Source: Mauremys mutica
Taxonomy: Eukaryota > Chordata > Testudines > Geoemydidae
Reading direction: 5' to 3'
Assembly (NCBI RefSeq): GCF_020497125.1
Contig: NC_059082.1
Location: forward strand, 18,775,965 to 18,839,964
Length of the DNA stretch: 64,000 bases
Positions 25,526 through 37,453 of this stretch are shown piece by piece (position 1 is the stretch's first letter; each line of letters opens with the position of its first letter). The position numbers were made by a program, and so were the translations under genes. The notes under the pieces were generated by a model. That model worked only from the letters and a program-made list of their open reading frames with translations. It did no database searches and was not told the DNA's origin.

Positions 25526-28259
25526 ACTCAATGGAAGCTTATTTGGCATCGCTGAAAAAATCAGGCTAATGGTTTTTCAATTAGATTTTGTATACATGCC
25601 CTGGGAGGTGTCAAAGAAAACACTGAAAATTCCTAACATATATCGATATATAAATGTGTTGGCAAAAATTATTTAATAAATAAAATACAAATATCTCATT
25701 TTATATTTCATTATCTAATCAGTGTTAAAATATTGTCACTAAAATCAACTTGTTTCTGATTTTCCCAGTACGGACACAATACCACAATGGTTGAATTCAG
25801 GGCAAGGTATTGCCCCCGTCACCACCAATAAAAGAAAACCCTCTTTCATCTAACTAAAAATGGTTTTACTAGTACCTGCATAGAGCCTAAACTACTTGTT
25901 TCCATACATTAATGCTTCTTAAGACCACTTCTGATGCATTAATTTTATTTTCACATGCATATATCATCTAACATCTAATAATTTAAGGAAATAAATCCAT
26001 CAAACTGAGTTATTTCCTTGTAAATTGTCATAACTCACTGATTATTCTGTAATTCCCACACATCATCATGGGATCAACATAAGTATGCAGGTTGATATTA
26101 AAAAGCTGAGCTAGAGTACAGAATTAAAATTTTATTTTAATATACAGTTTGTCAGAAGTAAACTGTTTTAATTTATAATGTTTTATAATGCCAGCCTTTT
26201 ATTTTAACAGTGCAGCAATTCTGCTCCTACTGGTAGCTAACCACTGTTTCTAGACTTTTTGGTTAAACGTCAACATAATATATGCTTCAGAAAAAGTTTG
26301 CTCTCTCAGAGAACAGGTGATATGAATAGTAAACACTTGCTGTCATGTGGTGGGTCAAAGTATTTAATTTTGTCAGTAGTTTTGTTCTCACCCTTTAAAT
26401 TTTAAATATGCCCATGTATCAATAAGACTTCATTGTACAATTCAGAATAATAGGAAATATTTTTTTCCTTAAGCCAGAAAGCATACACTTGGCTCTTACC
26501 TATGTTACAACTGTTATTCCCCTAATAAACACTATCTTGTATTGACAGCCAAGGTCTAGTTATGTTTTAACTATGCCCTGAACTGTACTACAGCTTTAAA
26601 CAGAACAGGTTAGCAGTACAAATTGAGGATACACGTGTTGTTCCCACTTCAGATTACAACACAGTTTCTTTACGTAGACATCTATAATGAGGACCCTTGA
26701 CAATTACTAGTCTGTGGATAGGCCCAAAGCCCGGAAGGCAAACTGTTTTCAGGAAGAGCATACTTGGCTTATTTGAATGGTAGGTGGCCAGGTGCTACTA
26801 ATTGAGAACTGAGTCTGACTCCTTACTTTTGGACTTGTCCTTGTTACAGTGCATAAGAGAAACTGGATTGGGAGCAAGAGTTAGTTTTGGAGTATATTGG
26901 GAATTGAATTTGTGTTGTATATATCCTTAACACTCTGAAGGAAAGAAGGTTTCAGTTTATATGGAATTTATTTTAAATTGCACGTTTTATTCAAACCAGC
27001 TTTTATCCTAATTCAGATCCCTAATACGTACATTGAATTTTAAATACAAGTGAAAACAGATAACTATTTCAAAGTTCATTTTACATAGCTATCCACGTAA
27101 ATTTAAGAATAATATCTACTGTTTGCTCCAGACTACACCCAACTAGATTAAGCAAAAAACACTTTAGTAGAAGGCATAAGAGATCATTTAAAACTGATTT
27201 AAGAGGTAAATTCTTAGAATCCTAGTCTGGGTTTGACGTTAACAGCCCTAGATTTGAAATGGGGTTGTTGTCAGGGGTCTGGTAGCATGTAAACCAATTT
27301 GATTCCTAGAGGTGACAGGCAACTGTTCAAACAAATGCACCTTTGAGAATACCTTTACATGTATATTATACCTTTTATCCCAAAAGATTACAAGCATTTT
27401 AAAATGATACACTACAAAATGGGGTAATTTTATCCTCAGTAAAACGTAAGCACTTCTGGGCCTGAAATACTTCCAAACAAGCTACAATAGTTACAAACGA
27501 TAGTAACCTGCACGCCAGCCCAAAGCAAGACAGGAAATGCACAGTCAGATTGCCACAGTGGGGGCAAAAGAATGGAGCCATGCTGTGACCCTGGAGACAA
27601 CATCCCTTTGAAAAAGTCCACTGCTGAGCTACTGAGAGAAGTCCTGTCACCTGCCCACTAGCCTGCTTCTCGCTATAACATTGTACAGGACAAGTGGATG
27701 CGGCCACAGCAGCATACACACAACTGGGCTTTAGAGACAACTATTATGCACACTACACTCACCAGGGACACAGGTCACAAATATTAACCAAGCCAACTTG
27801 CTCGGCACTAGGCAGCGAAGGAGATAATGCAGGCACCACCCATCCTTTGGATGCACATTCAACATGCATTTCTGCCACACAGACCCTTACCCCCCCCAGC
27901 CCACACACATACACAGTGCTAAGCAAGCCCCTTCATCCCCTCACAGACCACAGCCTCCCAATTCCCCTGGCACACATCCAATCTGCATCCCACCACTGCT
28001 CAGGGAGCCTCCCCCCATCCTCACACACCACAACCTACCCACCCTCATGGCACACATCCAACATGCACCCCACCACAAACACCCCTTATCTCCCCACCAC
28101 ACAGTTATCAGCAAGCCCCTTCATCCCCTCACGTACCACAGCCTCCCCACTGCCACATATCCAACCTGGACCCCACCCCACACACCTCTTATCCCCCAGT
28201 GCTCAGCAAGCCCCTCCATTCCCTCTCTCACCGCAGCTTCCCCACAGCACACATCCAAC

Positions 28260-28945
28260 ACGCACCCCACCAAACCCTTTACCTCCCCCCTGCTCAGCTC
28301 CCCATCCTTTCACACACCACAGCCTCCCCACATCCAACACGCACCCCACCACAGACCCTTTACCTCCCCCCTGCTCAGCTCCCCACCCCCTCCCCACATC
28401 CAACACGCACCCCACCATAGACCCTTTACCTCCCCCTGCTCAGCTCCCCACCCCCACATCCAACACGCACCTCACCACAGACCCTTTACCTCCCCCCTGC
28501 TCAGCTCCCCACCCCCTCCCCACATCCAACACGCATCCCACCACAGACCCTTTACCTCCCCCCTGCTCAGCTCCCCACAGCCTCCCCACATCCAACACGC
28601 ACCCCACCACAGACCCTTTACCTCCCCCCCCGTGCTCAGCTCCCCACCCCCACATCCAACACGCACCTCACCACAGACCCTTTACCTCCCCCTGCTCAGC
28701 TCCCACCCCCACATCCAACACGCACCCCACCACAGACCCTTTACCTCCCCCCCCGTGCTCAGCTCCCCACCCCCACATCCAACACGCACCTCACCACAGA
28801 CCCTTTACCACCCCCCTGCTCAGCTCCCCACCCCCACATCCAACACGCACCCCACCACAGACCCTTTACCTCCCCCCTGCTCAGCTCCCCACAGCCTCCC
28901 CACATCCAACACGCACCCCACCACAGACCCTTTACCTCCCCCCCC
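28260..28945. repeat. C-rich minisatellite near the GABPB1 promoter
   Basis: About eleven units marked by ACCCTTTACCTCCCCC, spaced 58-82 bp, each with TGCTCAGCTCCCCA and CACATCCAACACGCACC. It lies just downstream of the GABPB1 first exon, in intron 1. Looser C-rich sequence extends from about 27850 to 29080. Long open frames on the plus strand (542 and 544 codons) come from the repetition and lack stops by composition. Confidence 0.9.
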
Positions 28946-29385
28946 GTGCTCAGCAACCCCTCATCCCTTCACACACGGCAGCCTCCCCACCCCCACAACA
29001 CAGACCCCTTGCCCCCCCCCGAGCTCAGAGAGCCCCCATCCCTTCACACATCGCAGCCTCCCCACCCCCACGCCCCTCGTACGTACACCCACCCCCGCCC
29101 AGCCACCCCGCGGAGCCCTGCCCGCGCCCAGCCCTCCGGGCGCCCCCCGTGCGGCGGGGTCCCCGGAAGGCCGGCCGCTCTCCCCAACAGGAAATCCTGG
29201 CTGGGCTGGGCGCTGCGGAGGGAGCCGCGGCGCCGGGTTCCGGGGGAAGTGGAATTATTTTTTACCAGCGAAGAGATCAACTTCCACATCCGGTAACAGG
29301 GCCCTACAAAGGCACAGACTGACCTGGAAAAGCTTGGCCGGCCCGGGGGGTGGGGGAGAGACGGGGCACGGCGAAGGGGCCTTAC

Positions 29386-29510
29386 CGTGCTGCCTGCCCG
29401 GCCGTCGCCGCCGTCCACAACAACCACCACGGGCGCCAAAGGCCGCCTCTCAACGGCGCCCAAAAGCCCCACACAAAAGTCCCCGCTGCTGCGCCTAGCG
29501 GAGGGACACA
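29386..29510 (-). other. GABPB1: Candidate non-coding first exon of GABPB1 (donor at 29385)
   Basis: Inside the CpG island, the minus strand reads a GC-rich GGCGGC-type leader ending GCAGCACG|GTAAGGCC, a good donor. Its position 13 kb upstream of the start-codon exon and its composition fit a 5' untranslated exon. The left boundary is exact if the donor is used. The upstream (right) limit is only a guess, because the transcription start cannot be read from sequence. Confidence 0.5.
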
Positions 29511-29614
29511 GCGGACGGGAGGGGAGAGGCGGCTCAGGTCAGCACAGTGCGCCCCCTCTGCGCTGAACCCGGGCCGGCGAGGCGGCAGCGCTTTGAGGGG
29601 CACATGGCACTTAC

Positions 29615-29745
29615 CATTGGGGTGCAGGGATTATCTTATTACACAAATATCCCCGACAAAAGGGGGCTTGGCGGAGGGATACGGCCTCTGCGCAGCCTAC
29701 AGCGCATGCGCAGATATCGGGAGCAAGGGGGGGAGTTGGGACTTG
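29615..29745 (-). other. GABPB1: Alternative candidate GABPB1 first exon (donor at 29614)
   Basis: A second consensus donor, CCAATG|GTAAGTGCC, lies 230 bp upstream of the first candidate on the minus strand. It follows an NRF1-like palindrome and a YY1-like site. It could be an alternative first exon; the start is not determinable here. Confidence 0.4.
29702..29712. promoter_or_regulatory. NRF1-like palindromic site
   Basis: GCGCATGCGCA matches the core of the nuclear respiratory factor 1 consensus. It sits in the CpG island between the two candidate first-exon donors and the YY1-like site. Confidence 0.55.
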
Positions 29746-29750
29746 AGCGC

Positions 29751-29760
29751 CCGCCATGTT
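29751..29760. promoter_or_regulatory. YY1-like site
   Basis: CCGCCATGTT contains the CCAT core in the preferred CpG-promoter context. It is 40 bp from the NRF1-like site. Confidence 0.45.
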
Positions 29761-30423
29761 CGGTGCCTGCGCTGCTTCCCGCCGGCAGGGGGGGAGGGGA
29801 AGCCGCCTCGCAGGCCCTGGGGGTGCTGCCCTGGCTGGGAGAGGCAGAGGCGAGCGGGGTGGGTTCAGCTGGTCCTGGCCAGGCGGGCGATGACAGCGGC
29901 ATGGAGGGAGGGGGTGGGCAAAACCCTTGTAAAAGCACAGCCACGAAGGGGCTCCCTGTGTGTCTGGCGGGCCGAGGGCATTCGCCGCCCGCCCACGGAC
30001 CCGCTAAGGCGGGGTCGGCGTTGCCAGGCTCGGGACAGCCGGAGCGCTCCCCCTACGAGTGCCCGCGGACACTGGGCGCGGGGAGTTTGCGCCTCACTGT
30101 ACTTGTCGATGCTATGCCGAGGCTCAGTACGTCACGGCAAAGCCTGCGAGGCACTGTCCGCACGTGGGTTTGCAGTGAGTCCACTAGCTGTAAAAACGCG
30201 CCGGTGAACGTGCGGTGAAGCTAGCGCCAGAGCGGTGAACATACTGCACGGACCTCCACTCCAGAATGAGCCAGTCCTGCTACTCCTGCCCTCCCCTCTG
30301 ACTGCTGGACCTCCGCCCCGGGTCCCCAAACTGCTTCGCCCAAAGGCCCCTCCCCGCCGACCCCCAACTACTCTGAGTCTTGAGCGCTTGCTACCACAAT
30401 TGCTCCAGCTCCTAGCCCTATAG

Positions 30424-31159
30424 CAGTGGTTCCCAAACTTTAACAATCTGTGAACCCCCTTCACTAGAATGTCAAGTCTCGCAAACCCCCTCCTAAAAAT
30501 GAATAGTTCCAGGGATTTTCTCCTTTACCTGAGTATAAATTATAAAAGCAGTGATCTTGGAAAGATAAAATTTATTTTTAATGACATGCTTATTACACAC
30601 TATTTATTATTTATCATTACAGTACTTTTATTACATTAAGAAAAGGGCAACACTCTTCCAAGATCTCAGTTTTGTAGCTTGTATCACTTTGAATAAACCT
30701 GTTATAGGACAAGGCTCCTCTGTTTCATCAAGGAGCACCAGATATGAAACAGCATGAAGGTATTTAAGAAACCAACTCAAAGAGTTCCTCCTACACAAGC
30801 TTTCAGGTCTTGAGCAGTCCAGGCAAACAACACACAATACAACAAAGCTTAAACTTGTTCTTCATAATAATTTTAAAAACAATACTAGTTGCCTATTTCA
30901 TTTTAAAAACAGCAAAAAATATCCACCTCCCTTTCCATTTCTTACGAGTCTTGAAGTTTAAATCTCCTCAGTGTGATAGATATGCTTGCTTTGATCTGCG
31001 TAGCTCTTGGAAGTCCAGGGGCTCCAGGCTGCTGGCCCTGTGCTGCCCGGGGTCCCTAGGGCCAGCTCTGTCTGCCATTAGGGAATTTTTTCCCCAAGAA
31101 CCCCCTGTAACAGTTCATGAACACCCAGGGGTTCACGAACCCCAGTTTGGGAACCACTG
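30424..31159. mobile_element. hAT MITE, copy A
   Basis: Ends CAGTGGTTCCCAAACT and AGTTTGGGAACCACTG, flanked by a perfect 8-bp duplication CCCTATAG (30416-30423, 31160-31167). The inside is the same family as 34508-35232. Confidence 0.93.
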
Positions 31160-31212
31160 CCCTATAGCCACCAGGAAAAGATACCTGAATCATAGGGTTA
31201 TGTTGCTTTTTT

Positions 31213-31231
31213 TGAGAGAGAGAGAGAGAGA
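31213..31231. repeat. (GA)n microsatellite
   Basis: GAGAGAGAGAGAGAGAGA next to the hAT copy A flank. Confidence 0.9.
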
Positions 31232-31560
31232 AGTGGGTCATCTTTTATTGGACCAACTTCTGTAGGTGAGAGAAAAGCTTTTGAGCAACATACAGCTCTT
31301 CAGGTCTGGATTAAAGGTACTTATAGTGTCATAGCAAAATAGATGGTGGAACAGATTATTAAGCATAAATAGTTACCACATAAGAGACCATTGAAGGTGA
31401 AGTCTCCCGTTAACACTTTGGAAATCAGAACAAAAAAAGGGAGATTAATCGGTTACAGGTTGTTGTAATAAGCTATAAATCCAGTGTCTGTATTAAGGAT
31501 TTATAGTGTCTAGAAAAATTATGAATTTAAGTTCCCAGGCTCATCTTTTGAAGGTGTTGT
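31225..31560. mobile_element. Penelope-related fragment
   Basis: TTATTGGACCAACTTCTGTA, AGAAAAGCTTTTGAGCAAC and the text up to GTGCAGGTTTCC match, from memory, a common sauropsid retroelement fragment adjacent to Penelope tails. The class assignment is tentative. Confidence 0.4.
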
Positions 31561-31588
31561 GCAGGTTTCCTTTGAAGATGAGGCCTGA

Positions 31589-31863
31589 GGTCAAGTCTAC
31601 ACTTAAAACGGTGCATCAGTACAGCTGCACTGATGCAGCTGTGTTTCTGTAGCTCTTAAGTGAAGATGCTCCTACTCTGTCAACATAGTTAATCCACCTC
31701 CCTGAGAGGAGGTAGCTATGTTGACTGGAGCCACTCTGCCATCAATATAGTGCTGTCTACATGGTAGGGCTGGGTTGGTATAACGATGTTGCTTAGAGGT
31801 ATGGATTTTTCACACCCCTGAGTGTGTTAGTTATACCAGTATAAGTCTAGTGTAGACCTGGCC
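31589..31863. mobile_element. PIF/Harbinger-type MITE
   Basis: 275 bp with ends GGTCAAGTCTACACTT and (reversed) GGCCAGGTCTACACTA, flanked by a TGA/TGA duplication. The internal part is palindromic (CATCAGTACAGCTGCACTGATG). It shares the GGYCNNGTCTACACT end with the 4.8-kb Harbinger. Confidence 0.82.
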
Positions 31864-32109
31864 TGAGAAGTCAGCTATGGAGTGATAATTTTGTGAAAAG
31901 TGTTTGCCACTTTATTTTTTGTTATTTTTGTATCCATTAATAATAACTAGATTTCCTTTGTTAAAAGATCATCTTTTTATTGGAATTATAATATTTTTCA
32001 GAGTGGTCTTTCTTTTGTCCTATAAATTGCCTCGGACACCTCAGGGAAAAGTACAAATCATCATGATCCAAAGAGCTGAAATCACCTCAGAAACAATGAA
32101 TTAAACTTC

Positions 32110-32275
32110 ACTATGCCTCTGTGAAATACTGTAGGTCAGTTTAGTATCCCCATTTTACAGATGAGGAACTATATTACAGAGAAAATAAGGGAGTTGCCTT
32201 ACTGGCAGATGTGCAGATAAAACCCAAGGGCCTTGCCTAAGCATATTATGCTCAGACCACTACATCATACTGTCA
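32110..32275. repeat. MIR-type SINE
   Basis: TATCCCCATTTTACAGATGA, GGGAGTTGCCTTACTGGCAG and CAGACCACTACATCATACTG match the MIR core in order. Confidence 0.65.
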
Positions 32276-32726
32276 GACTTGCACATTTCCTGCCTGCGGA
32301 GTCCTCCACACTTATCCTAAAACCCCAATGAGTCCCATTTTACTCCACCACATTCAAAGGCCTTCCATTGTGTTGACACATGCTGATGAAAGAGGACCAA
32401 GTTGCTTGTCTTTCATCAGTGCTTCTTCATGCATCTGCAGAAGGGGTCACTACAAAGCAACATGAGATACCCCCTTCTTTTTGGGGGGTTGCAATGCTTG
32501 CAAGCAGAATGAGGAAACAACAGGTCCAACCTTAATTGAATTTTTTAAACTAAGGGCTGTCGGAGAAAAACTCAGTTCTCGCTTTTTGTTTGGGTGCAGC
32601 AAAATCTTTCCCTGCTTCCACAGGGCTGAGGGAAAGCTGACAGGTACGGAAAAGCACATGGTTCAGATGGAGACATCCCTTAGGGTTGAATTTATTAAAG
32701 AGGGAACTTTATATCCTAGTATAGAG

Positions 32727-33323
32727 CAGTGGTTCTCAAACTGGGAGCGCCACTTGTGTAGGGAAAGCCCCTGGCGGGCCGGGCCAGTTTGTTTACCAGC
32801 CAGGTCCGCAGGTTTGGCCGATTGCGGCTACCACTGGCCGTGGGTCACCACTCCAGGCCAATGGAGGCTGCGGGAAGCGGTGGCCCTAGCAGGGCCGGTG
32901 CAAGGAAGTTTTGCGCCCTAGGCGAAACTTCCACCTGGCGCCCCCCCCAGCCCTGCGGCAGGTCCCCACCCCCTCCGTGGCAGCTCCCCCCACCCTGAGG
33001 CGCCCCCCCCATGGCAGCTCCCTCCCCCCGGGGAGCCGTGCAGCACCTCTCCACCCTAGCTCACCTCTGCTCCGCGTCCTCCCCGAGCACGCCGCCCCCC
33101 GCTCTAATTCTCCTCCCAGGCTTGCGACGCCAAACAGCTGATTGGCACTGCAAGCCTGGGAGGTGGGAGAAGTGGAGCAGCAACCGCACGCTCGGGGAGG
33201 AACCGCTGTAAAAAAAAAATTGGGGCACCGCTTTTTGGTGCCCCCAAATCTTGGCTCCCATGGCAACTGCCTAGTTCACCTTTATGGTAGCACCGGCCCT
33301 GTGCCCCAGTTTGAGAACCACTG
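32727..33323. mobile_element. hAT MITE carrying a second hAT inside it
   Basis: Outer ends CAGTGGTTCTCAAACTGGG and CCCAGTTTGAGAACCACTG, flanked by GTATAGAG (32719-32726, 33324-33331). The interior is interrupted from 32890 to 33301 by another element. The outer sequence resembles the palindromic element at 45088-45322 (GTGTAGGGAAAGCCCCTGGC). Confidence 0.9.
32890..33301. mobile_element. Nested hAT-like element
   Basis: Ends CAGGGCCGGTGCAAGG and TAGCACCGGCCCTG are inverted repeats. The flanks GGCCCTAG and TGCCCCAG match at 6 of 8 positions, as for an older duplication. The interior is rich in CGCCCCCC tracts. Confidence 0.82.
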
Positions 33324-33344
33324 GTATAGAGGATAGGAAAAAAA

Positions 33345-33620
33345 TTGGTAAAGTACAGATAGGAGCTAGCAAGGGACAGTCAAACATTAAAGAGTCCCAT
33401 TTAAACAAAACATGAAGGCATGCAATTAAATATTGACAAAATGTACAAGTGCTTATATACAAATGCTAGAAGTCTAAATAGTAAGATGGGTGAACTAGAC
33501 TGCCTGGTATTAAATGAGGATATTAATATAATAAGCATCACAGAAATTTGGTGATCCATTCCTGTCGTCCACTCCCAGCTTCTGGCAATCAGAGGCTGAC
33601 CTAGTATAACAGCGCTTACG
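33345..33620 (+). mobile_element. CR1-like LINE fragment
   Basis: The text GCTAGAAGTCTAAATAGTAA, GATGGGTGAACTAGACTGCC and GCATCACAGAAATTTGGTG corresponds to the start of a CR1 endonuclease region. CCTGTCGTCCACTCCCAGCT follows from a different part, so it is rearranged. Confidence 0.65.
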
Positions 33621-34507
33621 TTCTTATGTAAAAATTGGTTCGGGTGTTTGATAAGTGTGTTCTCAAAAACTTTTTGTGCCTCTTAATAAAAAATTTTTCT
33701 CATGAACACATAACATTGGTTTACATTAGCTGCTGATTATAGAAAATTGTTATTCCATCCTAACACAGACAGGCAATACCACCACTACCACCATTGTTTA
33801 TGATTCAGACAGCACTGGCATCCATGGGATAGCAAAACAGAATTCCTCCTTAATATTATTAAAAATAATGTATAGTGCAGTTGAAGAAGAATTAAATATG
33901 CCTCTGGCTAGTAGCCAAGTCTCATTTAAACTGTATGTGAGCTTTCATTATTGTGAAGATCAAAATTTACTACATGAAAGGCACATTCTATTATACTTAG
34001 CTGTGCCTCCCCCACCCACCAAGAAATAACTCTTTTAAAGGAATTGGCAGTTTGTTTTTAAGTTCCTGACACTATTTCTAACCTACACAAATGTAACTAA
34101 TGTAGACTAATAAAGGAGATTCTGACTGGCAACAGAATGACCCATTCAGGAGCTTTTTGAGCAAGCTTAGCAGGCGACAATAACTTTTTTGTAATAGTGG
34201 TATCTAGAGGCATACACATCTGGCAGATCTCATCACAAAAGTGAGAGAAAGGAGCTCAATGCCTGTAAAGTATATTCCCTACTGAAATTATGCAAAGCTT
34301 TGAGAATTAGATTACATCCCCATTTTATTCAACTGAGCAGGGGAGTAAATGAGAACAAGCCACTTACCCCACCCAAGTATGATCTATCACTAGCTTAGGT
34401 CGGGTGTGGAGCAAAGCCCCTGATCCCAGGATACTTCTCCTGTGAGCAAATGAGTGAGGCGAGATGGAAAGGAGGTGGAGCTTTGGCCCATCCACCACCA
34501 TCTATAG

Positions 34508-35232
34508 CAGTGGTTCCCAAACTTTAACAACGTGTGAACCCCTTTCACTAAAATGTCAAGTCTAGCAAACTCCCTCCTAAAAATAAATATTTCAAGGGAT
34601 TTTCTCCTTTACCTGAATATAAGTTATAAAAGCAGTGATCTTGGAAATATTAAATTTGTTTTTATGACATGCTTATTACACACTATTATTAATTATTATT
34701 TATAATTACAATATTTTTATTACATTATGAAAACGGCACCACTCTTCCAAGATCTCACTTTCATAGCTTGTATCACTTTGAATAAGCCTGTTATAAGACA
34801 AGGCTCCTATGTTTCATCAAGGAGTATCAGATGTGAAACAGCATGAAGGTATTTAAGAAGCCAGCTCAAAGAGTTCCTCCTACACAAGCATTCAGGTCTT
34901 GAGCAGTCGAGGCAAACAACGCATGTTACAACAAAGCTTAAACTTGTTCTTCATAATAATTTTAAAAACAGTACTAGCTGCCTATTTAATTTTAAAAACA
35001 GCAAAAAATATCCACTTCCCTTTCCATTACTTATAAGGAGTCTTGAAGTTTAAATCTCCTCAGTGTGATAGATATGCTTGCTTTGGTCTGCTTAGCTCTT
35101 GGAAGTCCAGGCGCTCCAGGTTGCTGGCCCCATGCTGCCCGGAGTCTCTAGCGACAACTCTGTCCGCCATTAGGGAATTTTTCCCTGAGAAACCCCTGTA
35201 ACATTTCACGAACCCCAGTTTGGGAACCACTG
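34508..35232. mobile_element. hAT MITE, copy B
   Basis: Same family and orientation as 30424-31159, with CAGTGGTTCCCAAACT and its complement at the ends. It is flanked by a perfect duplication ATCTATAG (34500-34507, 35233-35240). Confidence 0.93.
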
Positions 35233-35240
35233 ATCTATAG

Positions 35241-36491
35241 TGACTGGCCATGCATGAATGGGGGAAGTAAGCATCACCTTTTCAAGGGGTGCAGTAAGTT
35301 ACAGCCACTCCCCACTCCAAATACATACTCCCTGGAACAAGAGAGGAGCAGGGGAAGAATTATGTATCAGAAGGTTTCTCTGGGACTACACCTAGGATGA
35401 TGCTGTTTACACACTAACCTTGGTCAGGGATAAAGACATAACCTAAGCTTGACTGCCAAGTCAGTATCATTTTTTCCAAAATAGAACAGCTGTTATTCAG
35501 AATACACGTTGTTATAGTTGAGAGGAAAATGTTTGTCCGTAAAACATCTAGTACATTTTGACTCTTTTTTAATACTGAATTTCAAATGATCTGGCTAACA
35601 AAGAAGTTCCTACAGAAAAGGAAGAGGCTTGTAGCACATAAATTGGACATCTTTGCCTGCCTCTTAGTCGAAATATGGACATGAAGAAATTGTGGGTGAA
35701 TGTTAAGGCTCTTTCCTCTCCATGCCCATGTAATAATTCAGACCTAAGTCTAAAATAAAAGATAAAAATAGAAATAAATACAAAACTGAGAAAAGGTTGA
35801 GTATAGTAAGTTTCCGCACAATTCAGCAGGCTGAATCTTGCTAGTCTGTGGCAGTTCTTTTTTTCCATGAAGATCATTCTATTAATAAATTAACTGGAAT
35901 ATATTCTACTAAAAAGCACTCTTTGTTCTCTAACTTTCTATGCTCTCTACTTGGTTATTTTTTTTAATGTTATATTTCCAGTAACAGTAACATTCTTATA
36001 ACATAATTTGTCACCGCTATACAGACAACGCCAAAGCATGTTATAACACAGTCAGGATATTACCATGTTTTAACAGATCGCCCCAGATGGTAAAATTAAT
36101 TATATAGGCAGGTTGTAACGTAAGTCCATAACTTGGTTTGGTCATGTCCATGCAAGCAAGACCAAACTATTTTATATCAGAATTCACAATCCTTCTACAT
36201 GATAACATTTTTTGTGTAGGTGGGCTCTCTTACCCTCTGTAATAAGTTTATTTATTTGTAAAATTAGCATATTATTTCCAGAGATACTGTTAAGCTTAAT
36301 TTGTGTTTTTAATGTGCTTTGTGATCCTTGGATGAGGAATGTTAAATAGCTGCATTTTATTATATTGTTGCTGTCGTAACAGAGGAGTATAAATTTAATT
36401 CAGCAGCATAAGTAATGTTTGTGGTTCCCATAAAACTTTGTAATGGATGACCTCAGTATGAAAAAGTCCTGCTTCTAATCCTGTTCTGTTA
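35241..36491. other. Intergenic, no gene seen
   Basis: AT-rich sequence between hAT copy B and the mariner-like MITE. Nothing recognised. Confidence 0.55.
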
Positions 36492-36672
36492 CACCTCTAC
36501 CTTGATATAATGCTGTCCTCGGGAGCCAAAAAATCTTACTGCGTTATAGGTGAAACCACATTATATCGAACTTGCTTTGATCCACTGGAGTGCGCAGCCC
36601 CCGGAGCGCTGCTTTACCGCGTTATATCCAAATTCTTGTTATATCGGGTCATGGTATATCAGGGTAGACGTG
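36492..36672. mobile_element. Mariner-like MITE, copy 2
   Basis: Ends CACCTCTACCTTGATATAAT and (reversed) CACGTCTACCCTGATATACC, flanked by TA. Same family as 15629-15797, reversed. Confidence 0.85.
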
Positions 36673-37080
36673 TATCTCTATTTGGGGGATAGATTATGCC
36701 CTGGCCTTTCTCCACCTTGCAGTAAGGAAAGACAGAGAGAGAGAGTAAAGAGTCCCCTCCACCAGCACCCTTGGCACAACACAGGAATACGAATGGGAAT
36801 TAAATCCTACAATCACATCTCACCTATTCTCCCTTTGGGGCTCTCCTTCGATAGATCTATTCGCTGCAGCAAAGAACTGCAAATGCCAATGATTTTGCTG
36901 CAGAACAGGACTTGGGACAGGCTCCCTGGGAGAGGCATTCCTGCTCCCATAGAACAGGACACTCATGAATGCATTCCCACCGATTCCTTTAATACACCGA
37001 GTTCTCCACAAGTTTAGGGATGTCAAGGCCAAGGTAATACGTATCGCCCCAGCATACGCCAGACAGAACTAGTATCCTTA

Positions 37081-37453
37081 CCTCAACCCTAGCTCCAAGT
37101 GCCCTACCCATAGGAACCCTAACCCGAGCTCCAAGTGCCCTACCCTTAGGAACCCTAACCCTAACTCCAAGTGCCCTATCCTTACGAACCCTAACCCTAG
37201 CTCAAAGTGCCCTCCCTTAGGAACCCTAACCCTAGGGCGGGGCGCCCTACCCATAGGAACCGTAACCCTAACTCCAAGTGCCCTACCCACAGGAACCATA
37301 ACACTAGCTTCAACTGCCCTACCCATAGGAACCCTAACCCTAGACCCAAGTGCCCAACCCTTAGGAACCCTAACCCTAGTTCCAAATGCCCTACCCATAG
37401 AAACCCTAACCCTAGGGTGGGGAGCCCAACCCATAGGAAACCTAACCCTAGAC
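37081..37453. repeat. 36-bp telomere-like satellite, block 1
   Basis: Tandem units of 36 bp built on AGGAACCCTAACCCTAG followed by either a CTCCAAGTGCCCTACCC arm or a GGGCGGGGCGCCCTACCC arm. Each unit carries nearly two telomere-type CCCTAA motifs. The block ends where a hAT element has duplicated CCCTAGAC from the satellite. Confidence 0.93.

Larger units (their letters stand above)
21618..27690. other. GABPB1 intron 1, mostly unassigned
   Basis: AT-rich. Apart from the coding-like fragment at 23684-23905 and the MITE end at 25455 I see no gene. A C-rich stretch at 22370-22700 may be part of an old repeat, but I find no ends. Confidence 0.5.
29090..30230. promoter_or_regulatory. GABPB1: CpG-island promoter of GABPB1
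   Basis: Dense CpG within an AT-rich surround. Visible motifs are an ETS/GABP-like CCGGAAG (29163-29169), an NRF1-like GCGCATGCGCA (29702-29712) and a YY1-like CCGCCATGTT (29751-29760). No clear TATA box is seen, as usual for such promoters. The ETS site raises possible autoregulation by GABP. Open frames in this island on both strands lack recognisable domains, and I treat them as chance. A divergent non-coding transcript on the plus strand is possible, by analogy with human GABPB1-AS1. Confidence 0.8.

Noticed and set aside
27694..29498. Two 540-codon overlapping plus-strand open frames rich in Pro, Thr and His
   Set aside because: They overlap in different frames over the C-rich minisatellite and CpG island, so both arise from low stop density. 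No domain is seen.
29350..30218. Plus-strand open frames of 285 and 223 codons in the CpG island
   Set aside because: GC-rich DNA lacks stops by chance. The frames overlap each other and a promoter and show no family motifs.
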